DNA of 64,000 nucleotides, taken from contig NZ_CP154859.1 of NCBI RefSeq assembly GCF_039614725.1, positions 3,596,001 through 3,660,000 on the forward strand. The letters are read 5' to 3'. The notes under the pieces are model-generated. The model was not told where the DNA came from and searched no databases. It worked only from the letters and a program-made list of their open reading frames with translations. Both the position numbers and the translations under genes were made by a program. Below are positions 50,839 to 60,707 of this stretch, piece by piece. Source of the stretch: Thauera sp. JM12B12 (GTDB lineage: Bacteria > Pseudomonadota > Gammaproteobacteria > Burkholderiales > Rhodocyclaceae). The stretch's first letter is position 1. Every line of letters begins with the position of its first letter.

Positions 50839-50974
50839 TTATCGTTGCGGCCTCGAAGGCCCCGGGAAAGATGAAGATCAGATAGTACCCTCGCATGAAT
50901 GATTTTGAGAGGCTGCAACCAATCAAAGCACCTGTCATGTCTGAAGACTCACTGGCCTTTGCCAGCAACGACCT
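50839..50974. other. cas3 promoter region
   Basis: 136 bp between cas3 and the cation transporter gene, less GC-rich than its neighbours. It should hold the cas operon promoter (minus strand), but I see no clear -35/-10 pair. A CAAAGCACC string at 50925 shares only five seed bases with the crRNA-like pseudo-spacer and lacks a TTC. Confidence 0.4.
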
Positions 50975-51889
50975 TCACTTCAACCGCAGGATGCGCACCG
51001 CGCCCGCCAGCACCACCGCCCCGATCAGCAGCCCGATGACCCGGTCCGGCCACGGCGTCCCGAGCCAGGCCACCAGCGCGCCGGCGCCGATTACCCCGAG
51101 GTTGGCGATGACGTCGTTGGCCGAGAAGATGTAGCTCGCCTTCATGTGCACACCGCCTTCGCGATGGCGGGCGATCAGCACCAGGCAGGCGACGTTGGCG
51201 GCGAGCGCGAGCAGCGCGATGCCCATCATGCCGACAGGCTCGGGCATCGCGCCGGTGACGATGCGGCGCACCACCTCGGCGAGCGCGCCGAGCGCCAGCA
51301 CCAGCTGCAGCACGCCCGCCAGCCGCGCCGCGGCGAGCTTGTGGCGCGCCGCCCGCCCCACCGCATAGAGCGCGACGCCATACACCGCGGCGTCGGCGAA
51401 CATGTCCATGGCGTCGGCGATCAGCCCCGCCGAGCGCGCCCACATACCGGCGCCGAGCTCGACGACGAACATCAACGCGTTGATCGCCAGCAGCGTCCAC
51501 AGCACCCGTGCCTCGGCCGCTTCGTCGGCCGGCGCGCCGGCCTGCGCCTCGCCGGCAGCGAGCGCACGCGACTCGGCCAGCTCGGCGCCGTAGCCCAGCG
51601 GGACGAGGCGGGCGAGGATCGCCTGCGGGTCGTCGTCGTGATCCACCGTCAGCCGCCGACCGGCGAGATCGAAAGCGAGCGCCGCCACCGGCGCATCGGC
51701 CAGGCGCATGCGGATCATCTGCTCCTCGGACGGGCAGTCCATGCCCGGAATGCGGAACACGCTGCGCACGCGCGCCACGGCGGGGCCGGTATGCGCGGCA
51801 GGCCCTGCGCTCGCTGCCGCACCGCCGCACTGGCCGCAGCAGCCGCCTGCAGCGCGGCCGTCGGCGTCCATTCCAGGCGTGTCGTTCAC
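50975..51889 (-). CDS. cation diffusion facilitator-like transporter with N-terminal metal-binding domain
   Basis: 304 residues. The N terminus is Cys/Gly-rich (GGCCGQCGG) followed by an HMA-like domain with GMDCPSEEQMIRMRL. About six transmembrane segments start at residue 130 (LLAINALMFVVELGAGMWA), with the CDF-type SAGLIADAMDMFADAAVYG and FSANDVIANLGVI carrying the Asp/Asn residues that bind the transported ion. Probably exports a divalent metal; which one is not clear. Confidence 0.85.
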   Translation of the reverse strand: MNDTPGMDADGRAAGGCCGQCGGAAASAGPAAHTGPAVARVRSVFRIPGMDCPSEEQMIRMRLADAPVAALAFDLAGRRLTVDHDDDPQAILARLVPLGYGAELAESRALAAGEAQAGAPADEAAEARVLWTLLAINALMFVVELGAGMWARSAGLIADAMDMFADAAVYGVALYAVGRAARHKLAAARLAGVLQLVLALGALAEVVRRIVTGAMPEPVGMMGIALLALAANVACLVLIARHREGGVHMKASYIFSANDVIANLGVIGAGALVAWLGTPWPDRVIGLLIGAVVLAGAVRILRLK

Positions 51890-51898
51890 GTGCCTTTC

Positions 51899-52333
51899 CT
51901 AGCGTGCGACCGGCTTGCGGAACAGCGGCACGAGCTGCATGTCCGCCTTCATCACGTGATCCACCAGCCACTTGCGCAGGAAGGCGGTGATCTCGCCGCT
52001 CTGCGCCTTGATGCCTTCCAACCCGCCGTCAGGATCCGCGAGCGTGGCGTGGATGCGCTGCGCGAGGACGTCGATCTCGGCAAGCAGCTGGCGATGTTCG
52101 CGCTTGTGCTGGTCGAGGTGGATGTAGCCGCAGGCGATCTGGATGCGCTCCTCGCGCTCGAAATGGTATTCGGCGTAGCGCCGCAGCTCGGTCAGCGCCA
52201 GCTCGACGTTGCGCGGGTCGTCCGGGAAGCGCAGCACCAGCTCGACGGTATTGATCAGCAGGATCAGGTAGCGGTGGTCGGCGTCGATGTCGTCGTGGCC
52301 GATGCGGAACTGTGGTCGCCAGAAAATGGGCAT
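51899..52333 (-). CDS. bacteriohemerythrin
   Basis: 144 residues. Hemerythrin ligands in IDADHRYLILLIN (about 20), YHFEREERIQ (about 56), HREHRQLL (about 77) and KWLVDHVMKAD. The third hemerythrin-family gene in this window. Nine bases downstream comes the cation transporter gene, so the two may be co-transcribed. Confidence 0.9.
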   Translation of the reverse strand: MPIFWRPQFRIGHDDIDADHRYLILLINTVELVLRFPDDPRNVELALTELRRYAEYHFEREERIQIACGYIHLDQHKREHRQLLAEIDVLAQRIHATLADPDGGLEGIKAQSGEITAFLRKWLVDHVMKADMQLVPLFRKPVAR

Positions 52334-52426
52334 GTCGATCTCGATGTCCTGGTAAGGGCGCGGACGCGCGCCCGGCCGTATTGTCGCGCAGGCGGCCCCC
52401 GGACGGGCGCCGCCTGCGCGGCGTTC

Positions 52427-53035
52427 TCAGCCGCGGCGGAAGACCAGGCTGAAGTTGTTCGCCGGCATGTCGATCACCTCATCGAGGCGCAAGCCGCAGC
52501 GCTGCGCCTCGACCTCGACCGCCTCCAGGTCGCGCACGGCGAAGCGCGGATCGACGCTGCGCAGCCAGGCGTCGAAGTCGGCGTTGCTCGGCGCGGTGTG
52601 GACGCCCGCGCGACGGTAAGGGCCATAGCAATAGACCACGCCGCCTGCGGGCAGGACCGCCGCCGCACCGGCAAACAGCGCGGGCGTGCTCTCCCAGGGC
52701 GAGTAGTGCAGCACGTTGATCGCCACGATCGCGTCGGCCGCAGCGACCGGCCAGGGGCTGGCCGCAAGATCGAAGCACAGCGGGGACAGCACGTTGGTCA
52801 GCGCGCCGTAGGCCACCCAGTCGGTGATCGAAGGCATCGCCGCGGGGTCGGCATCGCTCGGCTGCCAGCGCAGCGCCGGGAGGTGACGGGCGAAATGCAC
52901 CGCATGCTCGCCGGTGCCGCTGCCGAGTTCCAGCACCAGGCCCGCGTCGGGCAGCACGCGCTGCAGCACGGCGAGGATGGGGTCGCGGTTGCGCGCGGCG
53001 GAGGGCGAGAACTGGCGGCGGTCGAGGGTCGGCAT
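52427..53035 (-). CDS. DUF938 SAM-dependent methyltransferase-like protein
   Basis: 202 residues starting MPTLDRRQFSPSAARNRDPI, the conserved DUF938 N terminus; the frame is open 27 codons further but without similarity. SAM-binding motif VLELGSGTGEHAVHFA and INVLHYSPWE are seen. The substrate is unknown. Divergent from the CoA-transferase gene. Confidence 0.9.
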   Translation of the reverse strand: MPTLDRRQFSPSAARNRDPILAVLQRVLPDAGLVLELGSGTGEHAVHFARHLPALRWQPSDADPAAMPSITDWVAYGALTNVLSPLCFDLAASPWPVAAADAIVAINVLHYSPWESTPALFAGAAAVLPAGGVVYCYGPYRRAGVHTAPSNADFDAWLRSVDPRFAVRDLEAVEVEAQRCGLRLDEVIDMPANNFSLVFRRG

Positions 53036-53159
53036 CAGGTGCAGGGAGCAAGAAAGGCAGGCCCCGATTATCGCCTGCCTGGCCTCAGCTGACAGATGCA
53101 CGGACACAGGCGCCAAGGCTGAGATAATGACGCACCCTGTTCACCGCCCCGCCCCCGCC

Positions 53160-54359
53160 ATGACCACACCCACCAAACCCCTCGCCGGCCTCAAGGTGAT
53201 CGAGCTCGGCACCCTCATCGCCGGCCCCTTCGCCGCCCGCATCCTCGCCGAGTTCGGCGCCGAGGTGATCAAGATCGAGTCGCCCGACGGCGGCGATCCG
53301 CTGCGCAAGTGGCGCAAGCTCTACGAGGGCACCTCGCTGTGGTGGTACCTGCAGGCGCGCAACAAGAAGTCGGTGACGGCGAACCTCAAGCACCCGGTGG
53401 GCGTCGAGCTGGTGCGCCGGCTGGTGGCCGAGGCCGACATCGTGGTGGAGAACTTCCGCCCCGGCGTGCTCGACAAGCTCGGCCTGGGCTGGGAGGCGCT
53501 GTCGGCGATCAACCCCGGCCTGGTCATGGTGCGCCTGTCGGGCTTCGGCCAGAGCGGGCCGATGGCGCAGCAGCCGGGCTTCGGGGCGATCGGCGAGTCG
53601 ATGGGCGGACTGCGTTACGTGACCGGCTTCCCCGACCGGCCGCCGGTAAAGACCGGGATCTCGATCGGCGACTCGATCGCGGCGCTGTGGGGCGCGCTCG
53701 GCGCGCTGATGGCGCTGCGCCACAAGGAGGTGAACGGCGGCGCGGGCCAGGTGGTGGACGTGGCGCTGTACGAGGCGGTGTTCGCGATGATGGAGTCGCT
53801 GGTGCCCGAGTTCGACGTCTTCGGCTTCGTGCGCGAGCGCACCGGCAACATCATGCCCGGCATCACGCCGTCCAACACCCATACCACCCGCGACGGCCGC
53901 CACATCACCATCGGCGCCAACGGCGACGCGATCTTCCGCAGGCTGGCGAAGGCGATGGGCCGCGACGATCTCGCCGAGGACCCGACGCTCGCCGACAACG
54001 CCGGCCGCGATGCGCGCCGCGACGAGCTCTACGCGCTGATCGACGCCTGGGTGGCGCAGCACGACGAGGCCGCGGTGCTGGCCACGCTGGCCGCCGCCGA
54101 GGTGCCGGCCTCGCGCATCTACTCGGTCGCCGACATGTTCGCCGACCCGCAATTCCTCGCCCGCGAGATGCTGCACAGCGTGAAGCTGCCCGACGGGCGC
54201 GACTGCCGCATGCCGGGCGTGGTGCCCAGGCTGTCGGCCACCCCGGGCGGCAGCGAGTGGATCGGTCCGGCCCTGGGTGAGCACACCGACGCCGTGCTGC
54301 GCAGCCTCGGCTACGACGACGCCCGCATTGCCGCCCTGCGCGCCGAGGGCGCGATCTGA
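53160..54359 (+). CDS. CaiB/BaiF family CoA-transferase
   Basis: 399 residues. Class III CoA-transferase features: LKVIELGTLIAGPFAARILAE at the N terminus, VVENFRPGVLDKLGLG with the catalytic Asp expected near residue 172, and GQSGPMAQQPGFG. It moves CoA between acids; the substrate cannot be told. An in-frame ATG at 53127 is an alternative start. No CoA-pathway genes are adjacent. Confidence 0.92.
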   Translation: MTTPTKPLAGLKVIELGTLIAGPFAARILAEFGAEVIKIESPDGGDPLRKWRKLYEGTSLWWYLQARNKKSVTANLKHPVGVELVRRLVAEADIVVENFRPGVLDKLGLGWEALSAINPGLVMVRLSGFGQSGPMAQQPGFGAIGESMGGLRYVTGFPDRPPVKTGISIGDSIAALWGALGALMALRHKEVNGGAGQVVDVALYEAVFAMMESLVPEFDVFGFVRERTGNIMPGITPSNTHTTRDGRHITIGANGDAIFRRLAKAMGRDDLAEDPTLADNAGRDARRDELYALIDAWVAQHDEAAVLATLAAAEVPASRIYSVADMFADPQFLAREMLHSVKLPDGRDCRMPGVVPRLSATPGGSEWIGPALGEHTDAVLRSLGYDDARIAALRAEGAI

Positions 54360-54428
54360 AGGCGCCGCCCGGGTCTGGCCAGGCCCCTGCAGCAGCCTCG
54401 ACGCCCGCCGCGCAAAGCTGACGCCGGC

Positions 54429-56210
54429 TCAGACCCTCGCCGCCTCGCCCCCCAGGCCGGCGTCGTAGACCCGGAAGCGTCCGCGCCCCTCGGCCTTGGC
54501 GGCGTAGAGGGCGCGGTCGGCCCAGCGCCGCAGCGTCTCCAGGTCGGCGCCCGGCGCGGGGCCGAAGGCGATGCCGATCGAGGCGCTGACGCGGGCCTCG
54601 CCCTCCGCCAGCGCAAAGGGGCGGGCGAGCAGGTCGCAGATCCGCGCCGCAACCTCCTCGGCGTCGGCCGCCCCGGCGAGCTCGGTGAGGAGGACGGCGA
54701 ACTCGTCCCCCCCGAGCCGGGCCACGGTGTCGGATTCGCGTACACAGGCCTGCAGCCGGACGGCCGCCTCCACCAGCAGCGCATCGCCGGCGAGGTGCCC
54801 CATGCGATCGTTGACCGCCTTGAAGTGGTCGAGGTCGACCGCGAGCAGCGCGAAGCGGTGTCCGTGGCGGATGGCGCCGGCGAGCGTCGAGTTCAGACGG
54901 TCGGCGAACAGGTCGCGGTTCGGCAGTCCGGTGAGGGCGTCGTGGTCGGCGCGAAAGCGGATGCGCTCCTCCGCCTGCTTGCGCAGGGTGATGTCGGTGA
55001 GCGTGCTCACGTAGCCCTCGGGATGATCCGGCTCGCCGATGCGGGTGACCGACATCCACTGCACGTACAGGTCGCCGCTCTTGCGCCGGTTCCAGATCTC
55101 GCCCTGCCAGCTGCCTTCGCGCGCCAGCTGGGCGCGCATGTCGGCGAAGAAGGCCTCGTCGTGACGCCCGGACGCCATTATCGACGGGCTGCGGCCGACG
55201 ACCTCGTCCACGGCATAACCGGTGATCGCACAGAACGCGGGATTGACCTGGGCAATGCGCACCTCGGCATCGAGCACCATGATGCCCTCGGCGGTGTGCT
55301 CGAAGATGGCGCGGTAGCGCGCCTCGCTCGCCGCAAGCTGGCGCGTGCTCTCGCGCTGCTTGGCGGCCTCGGCGGCAAGATCGCGGTTGAGCGCGGCGAG
55401 TTCGCCGGTGCGGCGCTGGATCACGCGCTCCTGCTCGGCGTTGATGCCTTTCACCTCGCGCACGCGCCGCCGATTCACCGCCAGCAGGCCATGGATGAGG
55501 CCGGCGGCGAGCACGAAGGCGCCCAGATGCAGGAGCGCAGCGCGCTCGCGCTGGCTGTCGCGCAGCGCCGTCAGCGCGCGCGCGGGCATCGTCACCGAGA
55601 TGCCGCCGCGGATGTCACCGACCGCATAGCCCTGCGCGCCATGGCACTGCAGGCAGGCCTGCACCACGAAGAGCGGCGCCATGTAGCGATGAACCGGCTC
55701 ACCCTCTTCGGACGTCAGCGCGAGCACCTCCGCCTCGCCTTGCTCGAAGCGCTGCAGCGCCTCGGCCTCCCAGGGGTCCGGACGGTTGTCGGGGCGGATC
55801 GGATCGAGGCTGGTGATGTGCAGCCGGATGCCCTCCACGGCTGCGGCCAGCTCGGCGATCTGCCGCGTCATGTAGGCCGGATTGATCATGGTCAGGCGGC
55901 GACCGTCGGCGGTCTCGAGGTCGCGCGCCGGGTGGCTCAGGTAGGGATTGGGCGGCACCTGGTCGGTCTGCGCGACATAGACGCCGCCGTGACGGGCGTT
56001 CCACTCGCGCGTGGTCTCGATCAGCGAGAACAAGGCCGCGCCGCGCTCACGCGCCACCGCGGCGATGCTCTGGTCGACCCACCGCAACTCGAGCATGAGC
56101 AGCGCGCCGAAGAGCAGCGCGCTGCACAGATAGACGAGCACCACGCTGCGCGCGTGGGCAACGTCGTCTGCGAGGCGCGATGCGCCGCGGGTACTGGGCT
56201 CCCGGTTCAT
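54429..56210 (-). CDS. membrane diguanylate cyclase with DUF3365 sensor and PAS domain
   Basis: 593 residues. A transmembrane helix (about 27-47) precedes a periplasmic DUF3365/Tll0287-like sensor containing ACLQCHGAQG, a CxxCH haem c motif. A second helix lies near 226-245, then a PAS domain (FEHTAEGIMVLDAE, about 300-420) and a GGDEF domain with intact RLGGDEFAVLL (about 505). It makes cyclic di-GMP, probably in response to redox or gas sensed by the haem. No EAL domain is present. Confidence 0.92.
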   Translation of the reverse strand: MNREPSTRGASRLADDVAHARSVVLVYLCSALLFGALLMLELRWVDQSIAAVARERGAALFSLIETTREWNARHGGVYVAQTDQVPPNPYLSHPARDLETADGRRLTMINPAYMTRQIAELAAAVEGIRLHITSLDPIRPDNRPDPWEAEALQRFEQGEAEVLALTSEEGEPVHRYMAPLFVVQACLQCHGAQGYAVGDIRGGISVTMPARALTALRDSQRERAALLHLGAFVLAAGLIHGLLAVNRRRVREVKGINAEQERVIQRRTGELAALNRDLAAEAAKQRESTRQLAASEARYRAIFEHTAEGIMVLDAEVRIAQVNPAFCAITGYAVDEVVGRSPSIMASGRHDEAFFADMRAQLAREGSWQGEIWNRRKSGDLYVQWMSVTRIGEPDHPEGYVSTLTDITLRKQAEERIRFRADHDALTGLPNRDLFADRLNSTLAGAIRHGHRFALLAVDLDHFKAVNDRMGHLAGDALLVEAAVRLQACVRESDTVARLGGDEFAVLLTELAGAADAEEVAARICDLLARPFALAEGEARVSASIGIAFGPAPGADLETLRRWADRALYAAKAEGRGRFRVYDAGLGGEAARV

Positions 56211-56257
56211 CAGCGTATTCTAATCCCCCTGCATCGACCTGGGCGGCGGGGCGTGCA

Positions 56258-58153
56258 TCAGCCCGGCTGGACCACGGCCTCCTCGTCGGCGTCGCGGAGC
56301 GGCTCGTCGTCGGCCTCGGCACCCAGGAAGCCACCGCTCTGGTGCGCCCACAGGCGGGCGTACAAGCCGCCGCGGGCGAGCAGGCCATGGTGGTCACCCT
56401 CCTCGACGATGCGGCCGCGGTCCATCACCACCAGGCGGTCCATCGCCGCGATCGTCGACAGGCGGTGCGCGATCGCCACCACGGTCTTGCCCTCCATGAG
56501 GCGGTAGAGGCTCTGCTGGATGGCGGCCTCGACCTCGGAGTCGAGCGCGCTGGTGGCCTCGTCGAGCAGCAGGATGGGCGCGTCCTTCAACATCACGCGC
56601 GCGATCGCGATGCGCTGGCGCTGCCCGCCGGAGAGCTTGACGCCGCGCTCGCCGACGTGGGCGTCGTAGCCGCGCCGCCCCTTGGGGTCGGTGAGGCCGA
56701 GGATGAACTCGTGCGCTTCTGCCCTTTTCGCGGCGGCGATCATGTCGGCGTCGGTGGCGTCGGGGCGGCCGTAAAGGATGTTGTCGCGCACCGAGCGGTG
56801 CAGCAGCGAGGTGTCCTGGGTGACCATGCCGATCTGCGCGCGCAGGCTGTTCTGGGTGACGCCGGCAATGTCCTGGCCGTCGATCAGGATGCGGCCCTGC
56901 TCGAGGTCGTAGAAACGCAGCAGCAGGTTCACCAGGGTCGATTTGCCCGCGCCCGAGCGCCCGACCACGCCGATCTTCTCGCCCGCGCGGATGGTCAGCG
57001 TGAAGTCGTCGATCACCCGCCGCGCCTGCGGGCCGGTGGCGCCGTAGGCGAAGCCGAGGTGCTCGAAGCGGACCTCGCCGCGGCTCACGACCAGCGGCTT
57101 GGCGTCCGCACGGTCGACCACCGCGTGCGGGCGCGACAAGGTGTTGATGCCGTCCTGCACGGTGCCGACGTTCTCGAACAGCGAGGCCATCTCCCACATC
57201 ACCCAGTGCGACATGCCATTGAGGCGCAGCGCCATCGCGGTCGCCGCCGCCACCGCGCCGACGCCGACCTCGCCCTGGCTCCACAGCCACAGTGCCACCC
57301 CGCTGGTGGCGAGGATCAGGCCCATCGACAGGCTGTGCACGACGATCTCGATCCCGCTCACCAGCCGCATCTGCGCATGCACGGTGCCCATGAACTCCTG
57401 CATCGCGCCGCGCGCGTAGGCGGCCTCGCGGCCGGCGTGGGAGAACAGCTTGACGGTGGCGATGTTGGTGTAGGCGTCGGTGATGCGCCCGGTCATCAGC
57501 GCACGCGCGTCGGCCTGCGCGCGCGAGACCTTGGACAGGCGCGGCACGAACCAGCGCAGCACGACCACATAGAGCGCCAGCCAGCCGAGGAAGGGGGCGA
57601 GGAACCAGGCGTCGAAGCTCGCCACCACCACGGTCAGGGTGACGAAGTAGATCGTCACGAAGACCAGGATGTCGGTCATGATCAGGCAGGTGTCGCGCAC
57701 CGCGAGCGCGGTCTGCATGACCTTGGCCGACACCCGGCCGGCGAACTCGTCCTGGTAGAAGCTCATGCTCTGCCCGAGCATCAGGCGGTGGAAGTTCCAG
57801 CGCAGCCGCATCGGGAAGTTGCCCGCCAGGCTCTGGTGCTTGAGCATGGTCTGCACCGCCACCAGCGCGATGCTGCCGACGATGATGGCCGCGAGCAGCA
57901 GCAAGGTGCCGCCCTCGTCCGACCACAGGCGCGAAGGCTCCACCGCGGCGAGCCAATCCACCACCTTGCCGAGCATCGCGAACAGCAGGGCCTCGAAGGC
58001 GCCGATGCTCGCGGTGAGCAGCATCATGCCGAGGATGAAGGGCCGCATACCCTCGGTGCCCGCCCACAGGAAGGCGAAGAAGCCGCGCGGCGCGGTGCCG
58101 GGGGCGGCTTCGGGGTATGGATCGATACGGCGCTCGAACCAGCTGAACGGCAC
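56258..58153 (-). CDS. ABC exporter, fused permease and ATPase
   Basis: 631 residues. Six transmembrane helices in residues 30-330, then an ATPase with [25 protein letters not shown] and ILLLDEATSALDSE. The half-transporter layout is MsbA/multidrug-like, working as a dimer. The substrate is unknown. Confidence 0.9.
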   Translation of the reverse strand: MPFSWFERRIDPYPEAAPGTAPRGFFAFLWAGTEGMRPFILGMMLLTASIGAFEALLFAMLGKVVDWLAAVEPSRLWSDEGGTLLLLAAIIVGSIALVAVQTMLKHQSLAGNFPMRLRWNFHRLMLGQSMSFYQDEFAGRVSAKVMQTALAVRDTCLIMTDILVFVTIYFVTLTVVVASFDAWFLAPFLGWLALYVVVLRWFVPRLSKVSRAQADARALMTGRITDAYTNIATVKLFSHAGREAAYARGAMQEFMGTVHAQMRLVSGIEIVVHSLSMGLILATSGVALWLWSQGEVGVGAVAAATAMALRLNGMSHWVMWEMASLFENVGTVQDGINTLSRPHAVVDRADAKPLVVSRGEVRFEHLGFAYGATGPQARRVIDDFTLTIRAGEKIGVVGRSGAGKSTLVNLLLRFYDLEQGRILIDGQDIAGVTQNSLRAQIGMVTQDTSLLHRSVRDNILYGRPDATDADMIAAAKRAEAHEFILGLTDPKGRRGYDAHVGERGVKLSGGQRQRIAIARVMLKDAPILLLDEATSALDSEVEAAIQQSLYRLMEGKTVVAIAHRLSTIAAMDRLVVMDRGRIVEEGDHHGLLARGGLYARLWAHQSGGFLGAEADDEPLRDADEEAVVQPG

Positions 58154-58219
58154 GAAAAACCTCCAGAATGCTTGCGCGCGCCCCGCACGGGCGGGGCCGT
58201 CTTGCGGCCTGGCGCAGGC

Positions 58220-59776
58220 TTACATCGCTGGCGCGCTGCTGCGGATCAGGTGGTCGAAGGCCGACAGGGCGGCCTTGGAGCCTTCGCCCATGGCGATGAT
58301 GATCTGCTTGTACGGCACCGTGGTGCAGTCGCCGGCAGCGAACACGCCCGGCACCGAGGTGTGGCCCTTGGCATCGACAATGATCTCGCCGAAGCGCGAC
58401 AGCTCGACCGTACCCTTGAGGAAGTCGGTGTTGGGCAGCAGGCCGATCTGCACGAAGATGCCCTCGAGCTCGAGTCGGTGCTCCGTACCCGACGCTCGGT
58501 CCTTGTACACCAGGCCATTCACCTTGTCGGTGCCGGTGACCTCGGTGGTCTGCGCGCTCTTGATGACCTTGACGTTGGGCAGGCTGTAGAGCTTCTTCTG
58601 CAGCACCGCGTCGGCACGCAGGTCGTCGGCGAACTCGAGGAGCGTGACATGGGCGACCACGCCCGCAAGATCGATCGCGGCCTCGACGCCGGAGTTGCCA
58701 CCACCGATCACCGCCACGCGCTTGCCCTTGAACAGCGGGCCGTCGCAGTGCGGGCAGTAGGCCACGCCCTTGCCGCGGAACTCCTTCTCGCCGGGCACGT
58801 TCATCTCGCGCCAGCGCGCGCCGGTGGCGACGATCACGGTCCTCGCCTTGAGGCTGGCACCGTTCTCCATCTTCACTTCGTGCAGGTTCTCGCCCGGGAC
58901 CAGCGCGGCCACGCGCTGCAGGTTCATGACGTCGACCTCGTACTCCTTGACGTGCTCCTCGAGCGCGGCGACGAGCTTGGGACCCTCGGTGTATTTCACC
59001 GAGATGAAGTTCTCGATCGCCAGCGTGTCCATGACCTGGCCGCCGAAGCGCTCGGCCACCACGCCGGTGCGGATACCCTTGCGTGCGGCGTAGATCGCCG
59101 CCGCGGCGCCGGCGGGGCCGCCGCCGACGACGAGCACGTCGAAGGCCGACTTCTCCGACAGCTTCCTGGCGTCGCGCGCAGCCGCGCCGGAGTCGACCTT
59201 GGCGAGGATCTGGCCGAGCTCGAGGCGGCCCTGGTCGAACTCTTCGCCGTTCAGGTACACCGTGGGCACCGCCATGATCTGGCGCGCCTCGACCTCTTTC
59301 TGGAACAGCGCGCCGTCGATCATGGCGTGGCGGATCTTCGGGTTGAGCACCGCCATCAGGTTGAGCGCCTGCACCACGTCCGGGCAGTTGTGGCAGGACA
59401 ACGAGATGTAGGTCTCGAAGTTGAGCTCGACGTCGAGGCCCTTGATCTGCTCGATGACCTCGGCCTCGACCTTGGGCGGATAGCCGCCCGCCTGCAGCAG
59501 GGCGAGGATCAGCGAGGTGAATTCATGACCCATCGGCAGGCCGGCGAAGCGGACGCGGGCCTCGCCGCCCTTCGGGCCGACTGAGAACGAGGGTTTGCGC
59601 GCATCGCTGCCGTCCTCGCTCAGGGTGATCAGTGCGGACTGCTCGGCGACATCGTGAAGCAGCGCGCGCATTTCCTGCGACTTGGGACCATCGTCCAGCG
59701 ACGCCACGATCTCGATCGGCTGCGTCACCCGCTCCAGATAGGCTTTCAGTTGGGTCTTGATGTTGGCGTCCAGCAT
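58220..59776 (-). CDS. ahpF: alkyl hydroperoxide reductase subunit F
   Basis: 518 residues from [20 protein letters not shown] with AGGGAG upstream. An N-terminal tandem thioredoxin-fold region has CHNCPD; the FAD domain has [17 protein letters not shown]; the redox-active pair is CPHCDG (about 345). It passes electrons from NADH to AhpC. It lies downstream of ahpC, separated by three hairpins. Confidence 0.96.
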   Translation of the reverse strand: MLDANIKTQLKAYLERVTQPIEIVASLDDGPKSQEMRALLHDVAEQSALITLSEDGSDARKPSFSVGPKGGEARVRFAGLPMGHEFTSLILALLQAGGYPPKVEAEVIEQIKGLDVELNFETYISLSCHNCPDVVQALNLMAVLNPKIRHAMIDGALFQKEVEARQIMAVPTVYLNGEEFDQGRLELGQILAKVDSGAAARDARKLSEKSAFDVLVVGGGPAGAAAAIYAARKGIRTGVVAERFGGQVMDTLAIENFISVKYTEGPKLVAALEEHVKEYEVDVMNLQRVAALVPGENLHEVKMENGASLKARTVIVATGARWREMNVPGEKEFRGKGVAYCPHCDGPLFKGKRVAVIGGGNSGVEAAIDLAGVVAHVTLLEFADDLRADAVLQKKLYSLPNVKVIKSAQTTEVTGTDKVNGLVYKDRASGTEHRLELEGIFVQIGLLPNTDFLKGTVELSRFGEIIVDAKGHTSVPGVFAAGDCTTVPYKQIIIAMGEGSKAALSAFDHLIRSSAPAM

Positions 59777-59800
59777 GACGGTTACTCCCTTGCGATAGGC

Positions 59801-59889
59801 GACCGCCGCGGTTTTCGGCGGTCCTGATACGACACAGCCGGCACGGGGCCGGCTGCGTGGCGTGCAGCCCGGGCCGGGTAGGCCCGGGC
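59801..59889 (-). promoter_or_regulatory. three hairpins in the ahpC-ahpF gap
   Basis: Perfect stems at 59801-59823 (GACCGCC/GGCGGTC), 59836-59854 (AGCCGGC/GCCGGCT) and 59867-59889 (GCCCGGGCC/GGCCCGGGC). There is no T-run. They probably stabilise ahpC mRNA or lower ahpF expression. Confidence 0.55.
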
Positions 59890-59904
59890 GGATGCAGCGA
59901 CGAC

Positions 59905-60468
59905 TTAGATCTTGCCGACCAGGTCGATCGACGGTGCCAGCGTGGCTTCGCCTTCCTTCCACTTCGCCGGGCACACTTCGTTCGGGTGCGAGGCGACGTA
60001 CTGCGCGGCCTTGAGCTTGCGAACGGTCTCGGTCACGTCACGGGCGATGGCGTTGTCGTGCACTTCCATCGTCTTGATGACGCCTTCCGGGTTGATGATG
60101 AAGGTGCCACGCAGGGCCAGGCCTTCTTCGGCGATATGCACGTCGAAGGCGTTGGACAGGGCGTGGGTCGGGTCACCGACGAGCGCGAACTGGGCCTTGC
60201 CGACGGCCGGCGAGGTCTCGTGCCAGACCTTGTGCGAGAAGTGGGTGTCGGTGGTGACGATGTACACCTCGGCGCCGGCCTTCTGGAACTCGGCGTAGTG
60301 CTCGGCCGCGTCCTCGATCTCGGTCGGGCAGTTGAAGGTGAAGGCGGCCGGCATGAAGATCAGCACGGACCACTTGCCCTTCAGGTCGGCGTCGGTCACT
60401 TCGATGAACTTGCCGTTCTTGAAGGCCTGGGCTTTGAACGGTTGAACCTGGGTGTTGATCAGCGACAT
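59905..60468 (-). CDS. ahpC: alkyl hydroperoxide reductase subunit C (peroxiredoxin)
   Basis: 187 residues from [19 protein letters not shown] with GGAGGA upstream. Peroxidatic Cys in [16 protein letters not shown] (about 47) and resolving Cys in [10 protein letters not shown] (about 166). Typical 2-Cys AhpC reduced by AhpF. Confidence 0.97.
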   Translation of the reverse strand: MSLINTQVQPFKAQAFKNGKFIEVTDADLKGKWSVLIFMPAAFTFNCPTEIEDAAEHYAEFQKAGAEVYIVTTDTHFSHKVWHETSPAVGKAQFALVGDPTHALSNAFDVHIAEEGLALRGTFIINPEGVIKTMEVHDNAIARDVTETVRKLKAAQYVASHPNEVCPAKWKEGEATLAPSIDLVGKI

Positions 60469-60557
60469 CTGTAGTCCTCCAGTAGGGTTTGGTGAGCGGT
60501 GCGTTGGAACTCGATGGGTCAAATTCTAGACCCTGGTCCTGAATTGCTCTAATTGAT

Positions 60558-60576
60558 AATCGAGATTCTCTCGATT
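60558..60576. promoter_or_regulatory. inverted repeat in the ahpC promoter region
   Basis: AATCGAGA-TTC-TCTCGATT, perfect 8-bp arms in an AT-rich stretch 90 bp upstream of the ahpC start. A peroxide-responsive operator (OxyR-type) is possible but the spacing does not clearly match the OxyR consensus. Confidence 0.45.
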
Positions 60577-60707
60577 GTTTTTCCCTATTAATGAAGCTTC
60601 GGGAACAAGCGCCCGTCGCGCGCGCCGGAGGCGAACGAGCCGCCGGGCGAGCGGCCCCGCTCGCGAGCACGCGACGACTTACATTAATGAGGACGAACGC
60701 GCCGAAT

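Noticed and set aside
50925..50935. CAAAGCACCTG near cas3 as an alternative target of the crRNA-like pseudo-spacer
   Set aside because: Only five seed bases match and no TTC precedes it; the site at 48530 is far better.
56180..59584. 1134-codon plus-strand open frame
   Set aside because: Antisense shadow across the ABC exporter and ahpF.
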